Assembly (NCBI GenBank): GCA_963848415.1 | Contig: CAWKDN010000001.1 | Span: 1,612,001-1,676,000, forward strand | Reading direction: 5' to 3' | Source: CAVQBC01 sp963848415 | GTDB taxonomy: Bacteria; Actinomycetota; Thermoleophilia; Solirubrobacterales; Solirubrobacteraceae | Length of the DNA stretch: 64,000 nucleotides | In this document: one piece after another, positions 1 through 7,907 of the stretch | Layout of the letters: each line of letters starts with the position of its first letter | Position numbering within the stretch: position 1 is the stretch's first letter | Notes under the pieces: generated by a model | The model's database searches: none | What the model was told of the DNA's origin: nothing | The model's input: the letters and a program-made list of their open reading frames with translations, nothing else | Program-made: the position numbers and the translations under genes

Positions 1-1416
1 GGCGACCGCGGGGCGGCGCAGGTCCCACGGCCGCGCGGCCTCGAGCTGGGCGGCGACCTGCAGCAGCGTGTCCTCGCCCAGCGGCCGGCCCACGAGATGG
101 GCCGCGGTGGGGAGCCCGTCCTCCCCGAAGCCGGCCGGCACGGAGATCGCCGGCTGCCCCGTGACGTTGAACAGCGCGGCGTAGGGAGCGAACTGCCCCG
201 CGCGGGCGAAGTCGGCCAGCGGGTCCTCGCCGCAGCCGGTCAGCTCCCCGATCGCCAGCGGGCGCTCGGCGAGCACCGGCGTGAGCAGCAGGTCGTACTC
301 GGCGAAGAAGGCGATCACCCCGCGGGCGAGCGCCTGCAGCTGGGCGAGCGAGGCCAGGTAGGCCACGGCCGGGGTCGTGCGGGCGATGTCGGCGATCGCC
401 CGCGAGAGCGGCTCGACCTCGTCCTCCTCCGGCGGCCGGCCGGCGAGCAGCTCGCCGAAGGTGACCTGCAGCGAGATCGCCGTGAAGTAGACCTGGCTGA
501 ACAGCGCCAGGGCCTCCGGGCCCGGCAGCTGCGGCGCGCGCTCCTCGACCTCGTGGCCGAGCGAGGCGAGCAGCTCGCCGGTCTCGCGCATCCCGCGCAC
601 CGACTCGGCGTCGGCCGGGGCCCCGAGCGGGTTCTCGGCCGACATCGCCACCCGCAGGCGCCCCGGGTCGCGCCGGACCGCGCCGGCGTAGGGCTCCGCC
701 GGCCGCGGCGCCCAGGTGGAGTCCCCCGCCTCGTAGCCGGCGAGCACGTCGAGCATCTGAGCCGTGTCGGCGACCGTGTGGGTCAGCACGCCCTCGGCGG
801 AGAGGAAGGAGTCGCCGAGGTCGGGCCCGCGCGACACGCGCCCCCGGCTCGGCTTGAGGCCGACGAGCCCGCAGCAGGCGGCGGGGATCCGCAGCGAGCC
901 GCCGCCGTCGTTGCCGTGCGCGAGCGGCAGCATCCCCGCGGCGACCGCCACGGCGGCGCCGCCCGAGGATCCGCCGGGCGTGCGGTCGGGATCCCACGGG
1001 TTGCGGGCCGCGCCGGTATGGCGGGACTCGGTCGTCGGCAAGATCCCGAACTCCGGCATGTTGGTGACGCCGACGACGACGAAGCCCGCCTCCTTCAGGC
1101 GCCGGACGAGATAGGCGTTGTGGGCCGCGCGATGGCCGGAGAGGAAGCGTGAGCCGAAGTTCATGCACTGGCCCTGGACCGGCACGTTGGCCTTCACGGC
1201 GATCGGCACGCCGGCGAACGGCCGCTCGTCGCCCGGCCCGATCGCGTCGGCCTCGGCCAGCGCGCCGTCCCAGTCGACCTCGATGAAGGCGTTCAGGGTC
1301 GGATCCAGCGCGCCTATGCGCTCGAGCGAGGCGCTCACCAGCTCGCGCGCCGACAGCGTGCCTGCGTGGACCATCGCGGCGAGCTCGGCGGCCGGCCTGT
1401 AGAGCAGGGGAGCCAT
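1..1416 (-). CDS. Amidase signature-family amidohydrolase (C-terminus cut by window edge)
   Basis: The frame is open from ATG at 1416 to base 1 (472 codons without a stop), so only the last residues are missing for a family of about 470-500 residues. It carries the amidase-signature Ser-cisSer-Lys triad: Lys75 in PIAVK, the GGSSGG loop at 148-153, and nucleophile Ser174 in GGGSLRIP, followed by GLVGLKPSRGR. Such enzymes hydrolyse amides (aliphatic or aryl amides, or Glu-tRNA amidation as GatA). No gatB or gatC lies beside it and the sequence reads like a stand-alone amidase, so the substrate is unknown. It is divergent from the luciferase-like gene. Confidence 0.93.
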   Translation of the reverse strand, partial: MAPLLYRPAAELAAMVHAGTLSARELVSASLERIGALDPTLNAFIEVDWDGALAEADAIGPGDERPFAGVPIAVKANVPVQGQCMNFGSRFLSGHRAAHNAYLVRRLKEAGFVVVGVTNMPEFGILPTTESRHTGAARNPWDPDRTPGGSSGGAAVAVAAGMLPLAHGNDGGGSLRIPAACCGLVGLKPSRGRVSRGPDLGDSFLSAEGVLTHTVADTAQMLDVLAGYEAGDSTWAPRPAEPYAGAVRRDPGRLRVAMSAENPLGAPADAESVRGMRETGELLASLGHEVEERAPQLPGPEALALFSQVYFTAISLQVTFGELLAGRPPEEDEVEPLSRAIADIARTTPAVAYLASLAQLQALARGVIAFFAEYDLLLTPVLAERPLAIGELTGCGEDPLADFARAGQFAPYAALFNVTGQPAISVPAGFGEDGLPTAAHLVGRPLGEDTLLQVAAQLEAARPWDLRRPAVA

Positions 1417-1519
1417 GCGGGGGCGATCAGGGTAGTTGACCCCATCGGCTGGGACCGCGGAAGCTGAACCGCCGGTCAGGTTGATGTCGCCGCGCGTCGC
1501 CGGCTGAGAGCATTGCGCC

Positions 1520-2452
1520 ATGGAGCTCGGTGTCCATCTGCCGCTGATGGAGCTCGGCAACGAGGGGTTCTCGCTCGAGCGTCTGACGAGCACCGTCGAC
1601 ACCGCCAGGGACTGTGGCTTTGCCGCGGTCGCGGCCAACGACCACTTCGTCTTCCAGACCGCTTGGCTGGACGGGCTGACCGCGCTGGCGAGCGTGCTCG
1701 AGCGCTCTGGCCGGCTGGCCCTGGCCACCACGGTGGCGCTGCCCGTGCTCCGCGGCCCGGTTCAGCTCGCCAAGGCGCTCGCCGCGCTCGACCTGCTGTC
1801 GGGCGGTCGTCTCGTGGCCGCCGTCGGGCCTGGCTCCTCGCAGCGGGACTACAACGCCCTCGGCGTCGACTTCGAGGAGCGCTGGAAGCGATTCGACGAG
1901 GCGGTCGACGTGCTGCGCGCCCTGCTGATCGGGGCACCGGTGCCGCCGGATGCGCGCTATTACGGGATGCCGTCCGACATCGAGCTGGTGCCTCGACCGC
2001 CGGGAGGGATTCCCCTGTGGGTCGCCAGCTGGGGCTCGCAGGCCGGCCTCGCCCGGGTGGCGAGGACAGGCGACGGCTGGCTGGCGTCCGCCTACAACAC
2101 GACGCCGGAGCGGTTTCGCGCCGCTCGAGCGACCCTGGCGGACGCGCTGGAGCAACGCGGCAGGGACGCCGCGGGCTTTCCCAACGCGCTCGCCACGATG
2201 TGGACGTGGGTCACGAGCGACCGGGCCGAGGCCGAGCGGATGCTCGTCGACGTGTTGGCCGTGCTCCTGAAGCGAGATCCCGGCGAGCTGCGCGGGCAGG
2301 TCTGCATCGGCTCGGCAGAGCACTGCGCGCACCTGCTCTCACGCTACGCACAAGCCGGCTGCGGGCGCGTGTACCTGTGGCCGCTGGGGGACGAGCGGCG
2401 GCAACTCGAGCGGGTGGCGAGCGAGGTGGCCCCGCTGATCCGCGGAGCCTGA
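1520..2452 (+). CDS. Luciferase-like (LLM class) flavin/F420-dependent oxidoreductase
   Basis: A 310-residue single-domain protein of the bacterial luciferase-like TIM-barrel family. Typical features are the N-terminal strand MELGVHLPL, the segment LAKALAALDLLSGGRL near residue 90, then VGPGSS and the WKRFDEAVDVLRALL helix, with PLWVASWGSQAGLARVARTGDGWL later. These enzymes use reduced F420 or FMN; many actinobacterial members are F420-dependent, but cofactor and substrate cannot be read from the sequence. ATG at 1520 is the first plausible start. It stands alone, ending 11 bases before the convergent MarR gene. Confidence 0.88.
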   Translation: MELGVHLPLMELGNEGFSLERLTSTVDTARDCGFAAVAANDHFVFQTAWLDGLTALASVLERSGRLALATTVALPVLRGPVQLAKALAALDLLSGGRLVAAVGPGSSQRDYNALGVDFEERWKRFDEAVDVLRALLIGAPVPPDARYYGMPSDIELVPRPPGGIPLWVASWGSQAGLARVARTGDGWLASAYNTTPERFRAARATLADALEQRGRDAAGFPNALATMWTWVTSDRAEAERMLVDVLAVLLKRDPGELRGQVCIGSAEHCAHLLSRYAQAGCGRVYLWPLGDERRQLERVASEVAPLIRGA

Positions 2453-2463
2453 GCGCTCGCGCG

Positions 2464-2931
2464 CTAGGACGTCGCGAGCGCGCGTGCCAGGATCCCGTAC
2501 AGCGCCTGGGCGTCCCCGTCGGAGAGCGAGGCGAGCTCGGGCGGCGGCTCGAGCATCGCCCGCTCGACGTCGGCCTTGAGCGCCGCGCCGCGCTCGGTGA
2601 CCACGAGCGTCTTGATGCGCCGGTCGTGCTCGTCGGGGCGGCGCTCGACGAGCCCGGCGGCCTCGAGCCGGTCGGCGAGCCCCGTGACGTTGGAGTTGTC
2701 GCAGCGCAGGGTGCCGGCGAGCGCGCTCATCGGCAGCGGGCGGCCCGGCTCGAGCGCCCGCAGCGCCATCGCCTGCATGGGCGAGAGGCCGAGCTCGCCG
2801 CACAGCGCGGCGAAGCGGGGACGCTGGGCCTGGAAGACCTCGCTCATCAGCCGCCAAGCGTCCCGTACGGCGGGGGACGGCTCCGTCGTCGTGGCGGGAG
2901 CGGCCGAGGTCACGCCTCCGGCGGGTGCCAT
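2464..2931 (-). CDS. MarR-family transcriptional regulator, likely controls the ABC exporter
   Basis: A 155-residue winged-helix protein. The central part (LSPMQAMALRALEPGRPLPM, then TLRCDNSNVTGLADRLEAAGLVERR and the DEHDRRIKTLVVT wing) is the MarR DNA-binding fold. ATG at 2931 is preferred over an upstream in-frame TTG at 2970, because the longer start would run into the divergent promoter region and its palindrome. It is transcribed away from the three-gene ABC transporter starting at 2994; this arrangement usually means repression of the exporter and of itself, relieved by a small aromatic ligand. The ligand is unknown. Confidence 0.88.
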   Translation of the reverse strand: MAPAGGVTSAAPATTTEPSPAVRDAWRLMSEVFQAQRPRFAALCGELGLSPMQAMALRALEPGRPLPMSALAGTLRCDNSNVTGLADRLEAAGLVERRPDEHDRRIKTLVVTERGAALKADVERAMLEPPPELASLSDGDAQALYGILARALATS

Positions 2932-2967
2932 ACGACGAAAGTAGCACGCTTCAATCTTTGAGTCCTT

Positions 2968-2977
2968 CAACTAGTTG
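2968..2977. promoter_or_regulatory. Palindrome CAACTAGTTG, candidate MarR operator
   Basis: A perfect 10-base palindrome in the 62-base gap between the divergent MarR (start 2931) and ABC ATPase (start 2994) genes, about 16 bases before the ATPase start. It lies in the least G+C-rich stretch nearby. MarR dimers bind such inverted repeats; the assignment is inferred from position and symmetry. Confidence 0.5.
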
Positions 2978-2993
2978 GCTAGAGTGACAGCGC

Positions 2994-4016
2994 ATGGAAG
3001 GAACCCATTCGAACGGCATCGAGGTCGAGGGCCTCGTGCGCGAGTTCAAGCACGGCCCCCGCGCCGTGGACGGCATCGACCTCTCGGTCGAGCCGGGCTC
3101 GATCTCGGGCTTCCTCGGCCCCAACGGCGCCGGCAAGTCGACCACCGTGCTGATGCTCACGACGCTGCTGCCGCCGACCGCCGGCACCGCGCGCGTCGCG
3201 GGCTACGACATCGTGCGCGAGGGCCGCGAGGTGCGCGCGACGATCGGCGCCGCGCTGCAGGAGGCGGCGCTGGACCCGCTGCTCACCGGGCGCGACCACC
3301 TGCGGCTGCAGACCGCCCTGCAGGGCCTGCCGCGCGCCGAGCGCGGGCCGCGCGGCAGCGAGCTGCTCGAGCGCGTCGGCCTCACCGACGCGGCCGATCG
3401 CAAGGTCGGTGGCTACTCGGGCGGCATGAAGCGCCGGCTCGACCTCGCGCTCGCCCTGGTGCATCGCCCGCGCGTGCTCTTCCTCGACGAGCCGACCACG
3501 GGCCTGGATCCCCAGAGCCGCTCCGACCTGTGGGACGAGGTCGCGCGCCTGGCGCGCGAGGACGGCGTGACGGTCTTCCTGACCACGCAGTACCTCGAGG
3601 AGGCCGACCTCCTGGCCGACCGCATCGCGATCATCGACCAGGGCCGGATCGTCGCCGAGGGCACGCCGGACTCGCTCAAGGACGAGATCGGGCGCCCGAG
3701 CCTCGAAGTCGTGCCCTGCGACCCCGAGCGCCGCGACGCGGTGGCGGGCGTGCTGGAGCGCTTCGGCAACCCGGTGCCCTCGCCGCCGGAGACCGTGGCC
3801 GTGCGCCTGAGCAGCGGCGTCGAGCAGCTCGCGGCGGTCGTGCGGGCGCTGGACGCCGAGGACCTCAGGCTCGACGGCTTCGAGCTCCACGCCCCGACGC
3901 TCGACGACGTCTTCCTGGCCAAGACCGGCCACCGGCTCGAGGCCGAGGACACCGGCGAACTGGCGACCGCGGCGCCCGCGCCGGGCGCCGAGCCGGCCCT
4001 CGCCGAGCGCTCGTGA
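2994..4016 (+). CDS. ABC transporter ATP-binding protein, DrrA-like drug exporter type
   Basis: A 340-residue ATPase. Walker A GPNGAGKST is at residues 42-50, the signature YSGGMKRRLDLA near 142, and Walker B VLFLDEPTTGLDP just after, followed by the D-loop and the QYLEEADLLADR switch region. The C-terminal extension of about 120 residues is typical of the daunorubicin-resistance (DrrA) subfamily. It energises export by the two ABC-2 permeases that follow with GTGA start/stop overlaps. ATG at 2994 is the only good start. The divergent MarR gene and the palindrome between them suggest inducible export of a toxic compound. Confidence 0.93.
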   Translation: MEGTHSNGIEVEGLVREFKHGPRAVDGIDLSVEPGSISGFLGPNGAGKSTTVLMLTTLLPPTAGTARVAGYDIVREGREVRATIGAALQEAALDPLLTGRDHLRLQTALQGLPRAERGPRGSELLERVGLTDAADRKVGGYSGGMKRRLDLALALVHRPRVLFLDEPTTGLDPQSRSDLWDEVARLAREDGVTVFLTTQYLEEADLLADRIAIIDQGRIVAEGTPDSLKDEIGRPSLEVVPCDPERRDAVAGVLERFGNPVPSPPETVAVRLSSGVEQLAAVVRALDAEDLRLDGFELHAPTLDDVFLAKTGHRLEAEDTGELATAAPAPGAEPALAERS

Positions 4017-4801
4017 CCGCGGGCCGCGCGCCGCTCTACGAGCAGGTCGCCGAGATGGCGCGGCGCTCGGTGACGCAGACGCTGCGCCAGCCGGCGCTGG
4101 TGCTGCCGCCGATCCTCTTCCCGCTGAGCCTGCTGGCGGTCAACGTCGGCGGCCTGGACGCCGCGACGCTGATCCCGGGCTTCCCGGCGGACTCCTACCT
4201 GGCCTTCGCGATCGCCGTGCCGTTCCTGCAGTGCGGGCTCTTCGCGATGCTCAACTCCGGTGCGAGCCTCGCCCGCGACGTCGAGACCGGCTTCATCAAG
4301 CGGCTGGCGATGACGCCGATGAGCCGGGCGGCGCTGCTGATGGGCAACCTCGCCGGTGTCCTGCTCGTCGCCTTCGTCTCGGCGCTGATCTACCTGGCGG
4401 TGGGCTTCCTCGCCGGCCTGACGGTGGCGGCCGGCTTTCCCGGCGTGCTCGTCCTGCTCGCCCTCGGCCTGCTGATCGCGCTGGCCTTCGCCGCGGTCGG
4501 CGCCTTCATCGGCCTGCAGGCCGGCTCGGGCGAGGCGGTGCAGGGCTTCTTCCCGCTCGCCTTCGTCGCGCTCTTCCTCAGCTCGATGAGCCTCCCGCGC
4601 GAGCTCATCGAGCAGGACTGGTTCCGCGCGATCGCCACCTACAACCCGGTCTCCTACCTGATCGAGGGGCTGCGCTCGCTCGTGATCACGGGCTGGGACT
4701 CGCGGGCGCTCACGCTCGGCTTCGGCATCGCCGCGGCGATCGCCGTGGTCGGCATCCTGGGCGCGTCGCGCGCGCTGGGCAACCGGCTGGTGCGCACGTG
4801 A
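4013..4801 (+). CDS. ABC-2 type permease, first of two
   Basis: GTG at 4013 overlaps the ATPase stop (GTGA), giving 262 residues. About six hydrophobic segments are visible (for example ALVLPPILFPLSLLAVNVGG, VLLVAFVSALIYLAVGF, VLVLLALGLLIALAF), with a cytoplasmic segment ETGFIKRLAMTPMSRAALL typical of DrrB-type ABC-2 permeases and a late AIATYNPVSYLIEGLRSL motif. Together with the next permease it probably forms a heterodimeric membrane channel served by the ATPase. The substrate is unknown. Confidence 0.9.
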   Translation: MTAGRAPLYEQVAEMARRSVTQTLRQPALVLPPILFPLSLLAVNVGGLDAATLIPGFPADSYLAFAIAVPFLQCGLFAMLNSGASLARDVETGFIKRLAMTPMSRAALLMGNLAGVLLVAFVSALIYLAVGFLAGLTVAAGFPGVLVLLALGLLIALAFAAVGAFIGLQAGSGEAVQGFFPLAFVALFLSSMSLPRELIEQDWFRAIATYNPVSYLIEGLRSLVITGWDSRALTLGFGIAAAIAVVGILGASRALGNRLVRT

Positions 4802-5568
4802 AGCGCTTCTTCGACGTGACCTTCGCGGTCGCCTGGCGGACGCTGCACGAGGTCGCCACCACGCCGAGCCGGCTGCTGCCCTCGCTGATCTTCCCGCTCT
4901 TCTTCTTCGTCGCCTTCGCCGGCGGCCTGTCGAGCGTGGGCGACGTCCCGGGCTTCGACTACCCGGCGGGCTACACGGCCTTCCAGTTCGTCTTCGTGCT
5001 GCTGCAGGCGTCGGCGTTCGGCGGGGTGTTCACCGGCTTCGGGATCGCGGCGGACTTCGAGAACGGCTTCGCGCGGCGGCTGCTGCTGGCCGCGCCCAAC
5101 CGGCTCGGGATCCTCGCCGGCTACGCGCTGGCGGCGCTCACGCGGGCGACGCTCGTGGGCACGCTGCTCTTCTGCGTGGCGCTGGCCACCGGCATGCGGG
5201 TGACGGGCGACGGGGTGGACCTCTTCGCCCTGGTCGTGCTCGCCCTGATGGTGTCGCTGGCCGCGACGCTGTTCGCGGCGGGCGTGGCGATGCGGCTGCG
5301 CACGATGCAGGCCGGCCCGGCGATGCAGATGCCGGTCTTCCTGCTGCTGTTCCTGGCGCCGGTGTACGTCCCGCTCGACCTGCTCTCGGGCTGGCTGGCC
5401 TCGGTCGCCTCGGTGAATCCCTTCACGCCCCTGATCGAGGGCGGCCGTGCCCTGATCGGCGGCACGGGCTTCCAGCCGCTGCTGGTCTACGGGGTCGCCG
5501 CCGCCCTGATCGCGGTCTTCGCCGTCTGGGGCGTGCGCGGGCTGCGCAAGGCCGAGGCCGCCGGCTGA
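4798..5568 (+). CDS. ABC-2 type permease, second of two
   Basis: GTG at 4798 overlaps the preceding stop (GTGA); the protein has 256 residues. It has the same layout as its neighbour: six hydrophobic segments, an ENGFARRLLLAAPNRLGIL loop and a C-terminal VNPFTPLIEGGRAL motif. Two similar but distinct permeases after one ATPase suggest tandem duplication followed by specialisation into a heterodimer. It is the last gene of the operon, ending 8 bases before the stop of a convergent gene. Confidence 0.9.
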   Translation: MKRFFDVTFAVAWRTLHEVATTPSRLLPSLIFPLFFFVAFAGGLSSVGDVPGFDYPAGYTAFQFVFVLLQASAFGGVFTGFGIAADFENGFARRLLLAAPNRLGILAGYALAALTRATLVGTLLFCVALATGMRVTGDGVDLFALVVLALMVSLAATLFAAGVAMRLRTMQAGPAMQMPVFLLLFLAPVYVPLDLLSGWLASVASVNPFTPLIEGGRALIGGTGFQPLLVYGVAAALIAVFAVWGVRGLRKAEAAG

Positions 5569-5575
5569 CGCCAGC

Positions 5576-6013
5576 TCAAGCCGGCCCGCCCGGCCCGGGC
5601 GCGCCCGGCACCAGCGTGCGCGGCTCCTTCTCGGCGGTGACGACCGTGACCGGCACCCCGAGCTGCTCGACCTGGCGCGGGAGGTCGCGTCGCAGCCAGC
5701 GCGAGACGCGCTTGGGCAGGGTGGAGATGATCACCTCCTGATACTCGCCGTCCTGCAGCGCGGCATGGATCGCCGCCAGCGGGTCGGGTCCGCCGACGTG
5801 GCTCGCGACCGGCCCCTTGGCCGCGCGCTCGAGCAGCGGCAGGGCCGCCTCGAGCGTCCAGTCCGCCGCCTCGCGGTCGACGTTGTCGGGGATCAGCAGG
5901 GCGAAGTCGCACGGGCCCTCGGCCGCACGGCGCCGCACCTCCTCGAGCAGGGTCGGCGTCGACGCCGTCCGGTTGGCCACAACGAGTACGCGCTTGCGAG
6001 CTGAGGACTCCAC
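5576..6013 (-). CDS. Small conserved protein with a UspA-like alpha/beta fold
   Basis: A 145-residue cytoplasmic protein without signal or membrane segments. It begins with a strand RKRVLVVANRTAS, has alternating strands and helices, and holds a strand QEVIISTLPKRVSRWLRRDLP followed by PVTVVTAEKE. This resembles universal-stress-protein or HUP-type nucleotide-binding folds; the exact family is not recognised and no catalytic residues can be named. Start is ATG at 6013. It converges on the ABC operon and is not clearly linked to the next leftward gene (42-base gap). Confidence 0.7.
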   Translation of the reverse strand: MESSARKRVLVVANRTASTPTLLEEVRRRAAEGPCDFALLIPDNVDREAADWTLEAALPLLERAAKGPVASHVGGPDPLAAIHAALQDGEYQEVIISTLPKRVSRWLRRDLPRQVEQLGVPVTVVTAEKEPRTLVPGAPGPGGPA

Positions 6014-6055
6014 GGAGATCCCTCCCTCAGAGCGGTGGTGGTCCGGCTCAGCCTC

Positions 6056-6925
6056 TCACTTCAGGGCGGCCGGAGACAACCCCGCCACGGCCGCGGCGAC
6101 CACCGCGTCCTCCCAGGCCATCCCCGTGCTCTTGAACACGCGCGGGCGGTCGTAATCGATCGCGACCCGCTCGGCGACCAGGTCCGCGAGCGTGACGAGG
6201 TCGTCCTCGGCCAGCGCGCCACTCTCGACGGCGCCGATCACCTCGCCGGCCTCGCGCAGGGCCGAGGCGCGGGACTCGACCACGACCGTGGCGCGCGCGA
6301 GCAGCGCGTCGTCGAGCTCGCGGGCGCCGGGCTCGTGGGAGCCGATCGCCACCACGACGGCGTCGTCGCGCGGCAGCGCGCCGCCGAACAGTGGCTCGCG
6401 GGCGGTGGTGCAGCAGCAGACGACATCGGCGGCGGCGACGAGCTCCGCGACCGCGGCCGGGTCGTGGTCGCGGCCGACGATGTCGACGCGCTCGATCGGC
6501 CGGATCGCCCGCATCGCCGCGACGTGCGCCTCGGCCTGCGGGCCGCGGCCGAAGACGACGAGGCGGCGGGCGTCCGCCGCGGCGAGCCGGCGGACGGCCA
6601 GCGCGGAGACCGCGGCCGTGCGCAGGTTGGTCAAGCCAATCCCGTCGACCAGCGCGGCGGGGGCGAGGGTGGTGCCGTCGAACACCACGCACACGCCCTG
6701 GATGCGCGGGTCGCCGCCGACGGAGACGAGCTTGACGGCGGCGTGCCCGCCGGCCGCCGAGGGCATGACCAGCAGCTCGCCGCCGCGCTCGAAGGCGACC
6801 GCCCGGCGTGGCGGGTCGGCCTCGGGATCCAGCCCTGCGCGCAGCGCCGCCTCCAGCGCGTCGGCCGCGGCCGCGACGTCCAGGCGCCGGGCGACCTCCG
6901 CCTCTGAGACGAACGGCGGGGTCAT
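6056..6925 (-). CDS. Ornithine cyclodeaminase/mu-crystallin family protein, likely imine reductase
   Basis: A 289-residue NAD(P)-binding protein. The N-terminal substrate domain contains LLVMPSAAGGHAAVKLVSV and GVCVVFDGTTLAPAALVDG; the Rossmann part has LVVFGRGPQAEAHVAAM. In this family the same fold serves ornithine cyclodeaminase, alanine dehydrogenase and delta-1-pyrroline-2-carboxylate reductase. ATG at 6925 overlaps the stop of the upstream proline racemase-like gene (ATGA), so the two are translationally coupled. That pairing is known from hydroxyproline catabolism and favours a pyrroline-2-carboxylate reductase role, which is inference. Confidence 0.87.
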   Translation of the reverse strand: MTPPFVSEAEVARRLDVAAAADALEAALRAGLDPEADPPRRAVAFERGGELLVMPSAAGGHAAVKLVSVGGDPRIQGVCVVFDGTTLAPAALVDGIGLTNLRTAAVSALAVRRLAAADARRLVVFGRGPQAEAHVAAMRAIRPIERVDIVGRDHDPAAVAELVAAADVVCCCTTAREPLFGGALPRDDAVVVAIGSHEPGARELDDALLARATVVVESRASALREAGEVIGAVESGALAEDDLVTLADLVAERVAIDYDRPRVFKSTGMAWEDAVVAAAVAGLSPAALK

Positions 6926-7893
6926 CGCAGGACGAAGCCGGTGCCGAGCGGGTCGCGCGGGTCGAGCACGAAGCGGTGCTCGCCGGTCCGGTACGCGGTG
7001 CCCTCGACCTCGGTCAGGACGCCGTCGGCCGTCTCGCCGACGACCCGCGCGGCGAACGTCGTACCGACGATCGACTCGTGCCGGAGGACCTGCCCGTCGG
7101 CCAGCAGGCCGTCCGCGAACAGCAGCGCGCAGCGCGCCGAGGTCCCCGATCCGCACGGCGAGCGGTCGACCTCGCCGTCGGCGAAGACGGTCACGTTGCG
7201 CTGGTGCAGCTCGCCGAGCGGCTCGTAGAGGATCGTGCCGTAGATGCCCGAGAGCCGCTCGTCACCGGGGTGGCGGGCGGCGTCGCTGCCCGCGAGCGCG
7301 GCCTTGACCGCGCGCCCGGCCTCGATCAGGCGCGGCAGGTGCTCCGGCGTGACCTCGAGCCCGAACGCCGCCGCGGGCACGCACGCGTACAGCGCGCCGC
7401 CGTAGGCGACGTCGACCACCACGCCGGCGGCCGGGAGCTCGCGCGCGACCACGAAGGACGGCACGTTGCGAAAGGCGACCGCGTCCACCGCTCCGTCGCG
7501 GAGCCGCACGCGGGCGCCGACGCGGCCGGACGGCACGTCGACCACGACCTCCACCTCGCCGTCGGCGGGCGCCGCGATCCGCCCCGACTCGACCGCCCAC
7601 GCCCCGAGGGCGATCGTGCCGTGCCCGCACGCGGTCGAGTAGCCGTCCTTGTGCCAGAAGAGGACGCCGAGGTCGGCGCCGTCGTCGTCGGGCGCGACCT
7701 CGAAGCAGCCGTACATGTCGGCGTGCCCGCGCGGCTCGTGGCAGAGCAGCCGGCGCACGGCGTCCACCGGCGCCGAGGCGGCGGCGTGCTCGCGCCGCTC
7801 GCGGACCGTCGCGCCGAGGATGTCCGGCACGCCCGCGGTGACGATCCGGAACGGCTCACCTGCAGTGTGGTAGTCGATGGCGGCGATCTCCAT
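6922..7893 (-). CDS. Proline racemase/4-hydroxyproline 2-epimerase family protein
   Basis: A 323-residue protein of the proline racemase superfamily. Both catalytic positions are cysteine: Cys89 in STACGHGTIA and Cys247 in DRSPCGSGTSAR. Two cysteines are the pattern of proline racemase and 4-hydroxyproline epimerase, whereas trans-3-hydroxyproline dehydratases replace the second one with threonine. ATG at 7893 begins the expected MEIAAIDYHTAGEP. It is the first gene of a coupled pair with the cyclodeaminase-like gene, suggesting use of proline or hydroxyproline as a nutrient. Confidence 0.9.
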   Translation of the reverse strand: MEIAAIDYHTAGEPFRIVTAGVPDILGATVRERREHAAASAPVDAVRRLLCHEPRGHADMYGCFEVAPDDDGADLGVLFWHKDGYSTACGHGTIALGAWAVESGRIAAPADGEVEVVVDVPSGRVGARVRLRDGAVDAVAFRNVPSFVVARELPAAGVVVDVAYGGALYACVPAAAFGLEVTPEHLPRLIEAGRAVKAALAGSDAARHPGDERLSGIYGTILYEPLGELHQRNVTVFADGEVDRSPCGSGTSARCALLFADGLLADGQVLRHESIVGTTFAARVVGETADGVLTEVEGTAYRTGEHRFVLDPRDPLGTGFVLR

Positions 7894-7907
7894 CCGCCGC
7901 CATTGTG

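Noticed and set aside
97..1152. Long rightward open frame opposite the amidase
   Set aside because: Arg/Gly/Ala-rich shadow of the real leftward amidase, which has full catalytic motifs in its own frame.
2975..4801. A single 608-residue ABC fusion protein in a frame from 2975
   Set aside because: Its first part is an out-of-frame shadow of the ATPase gene; the permease starts at GTG 4013 with a GTGA overlap.
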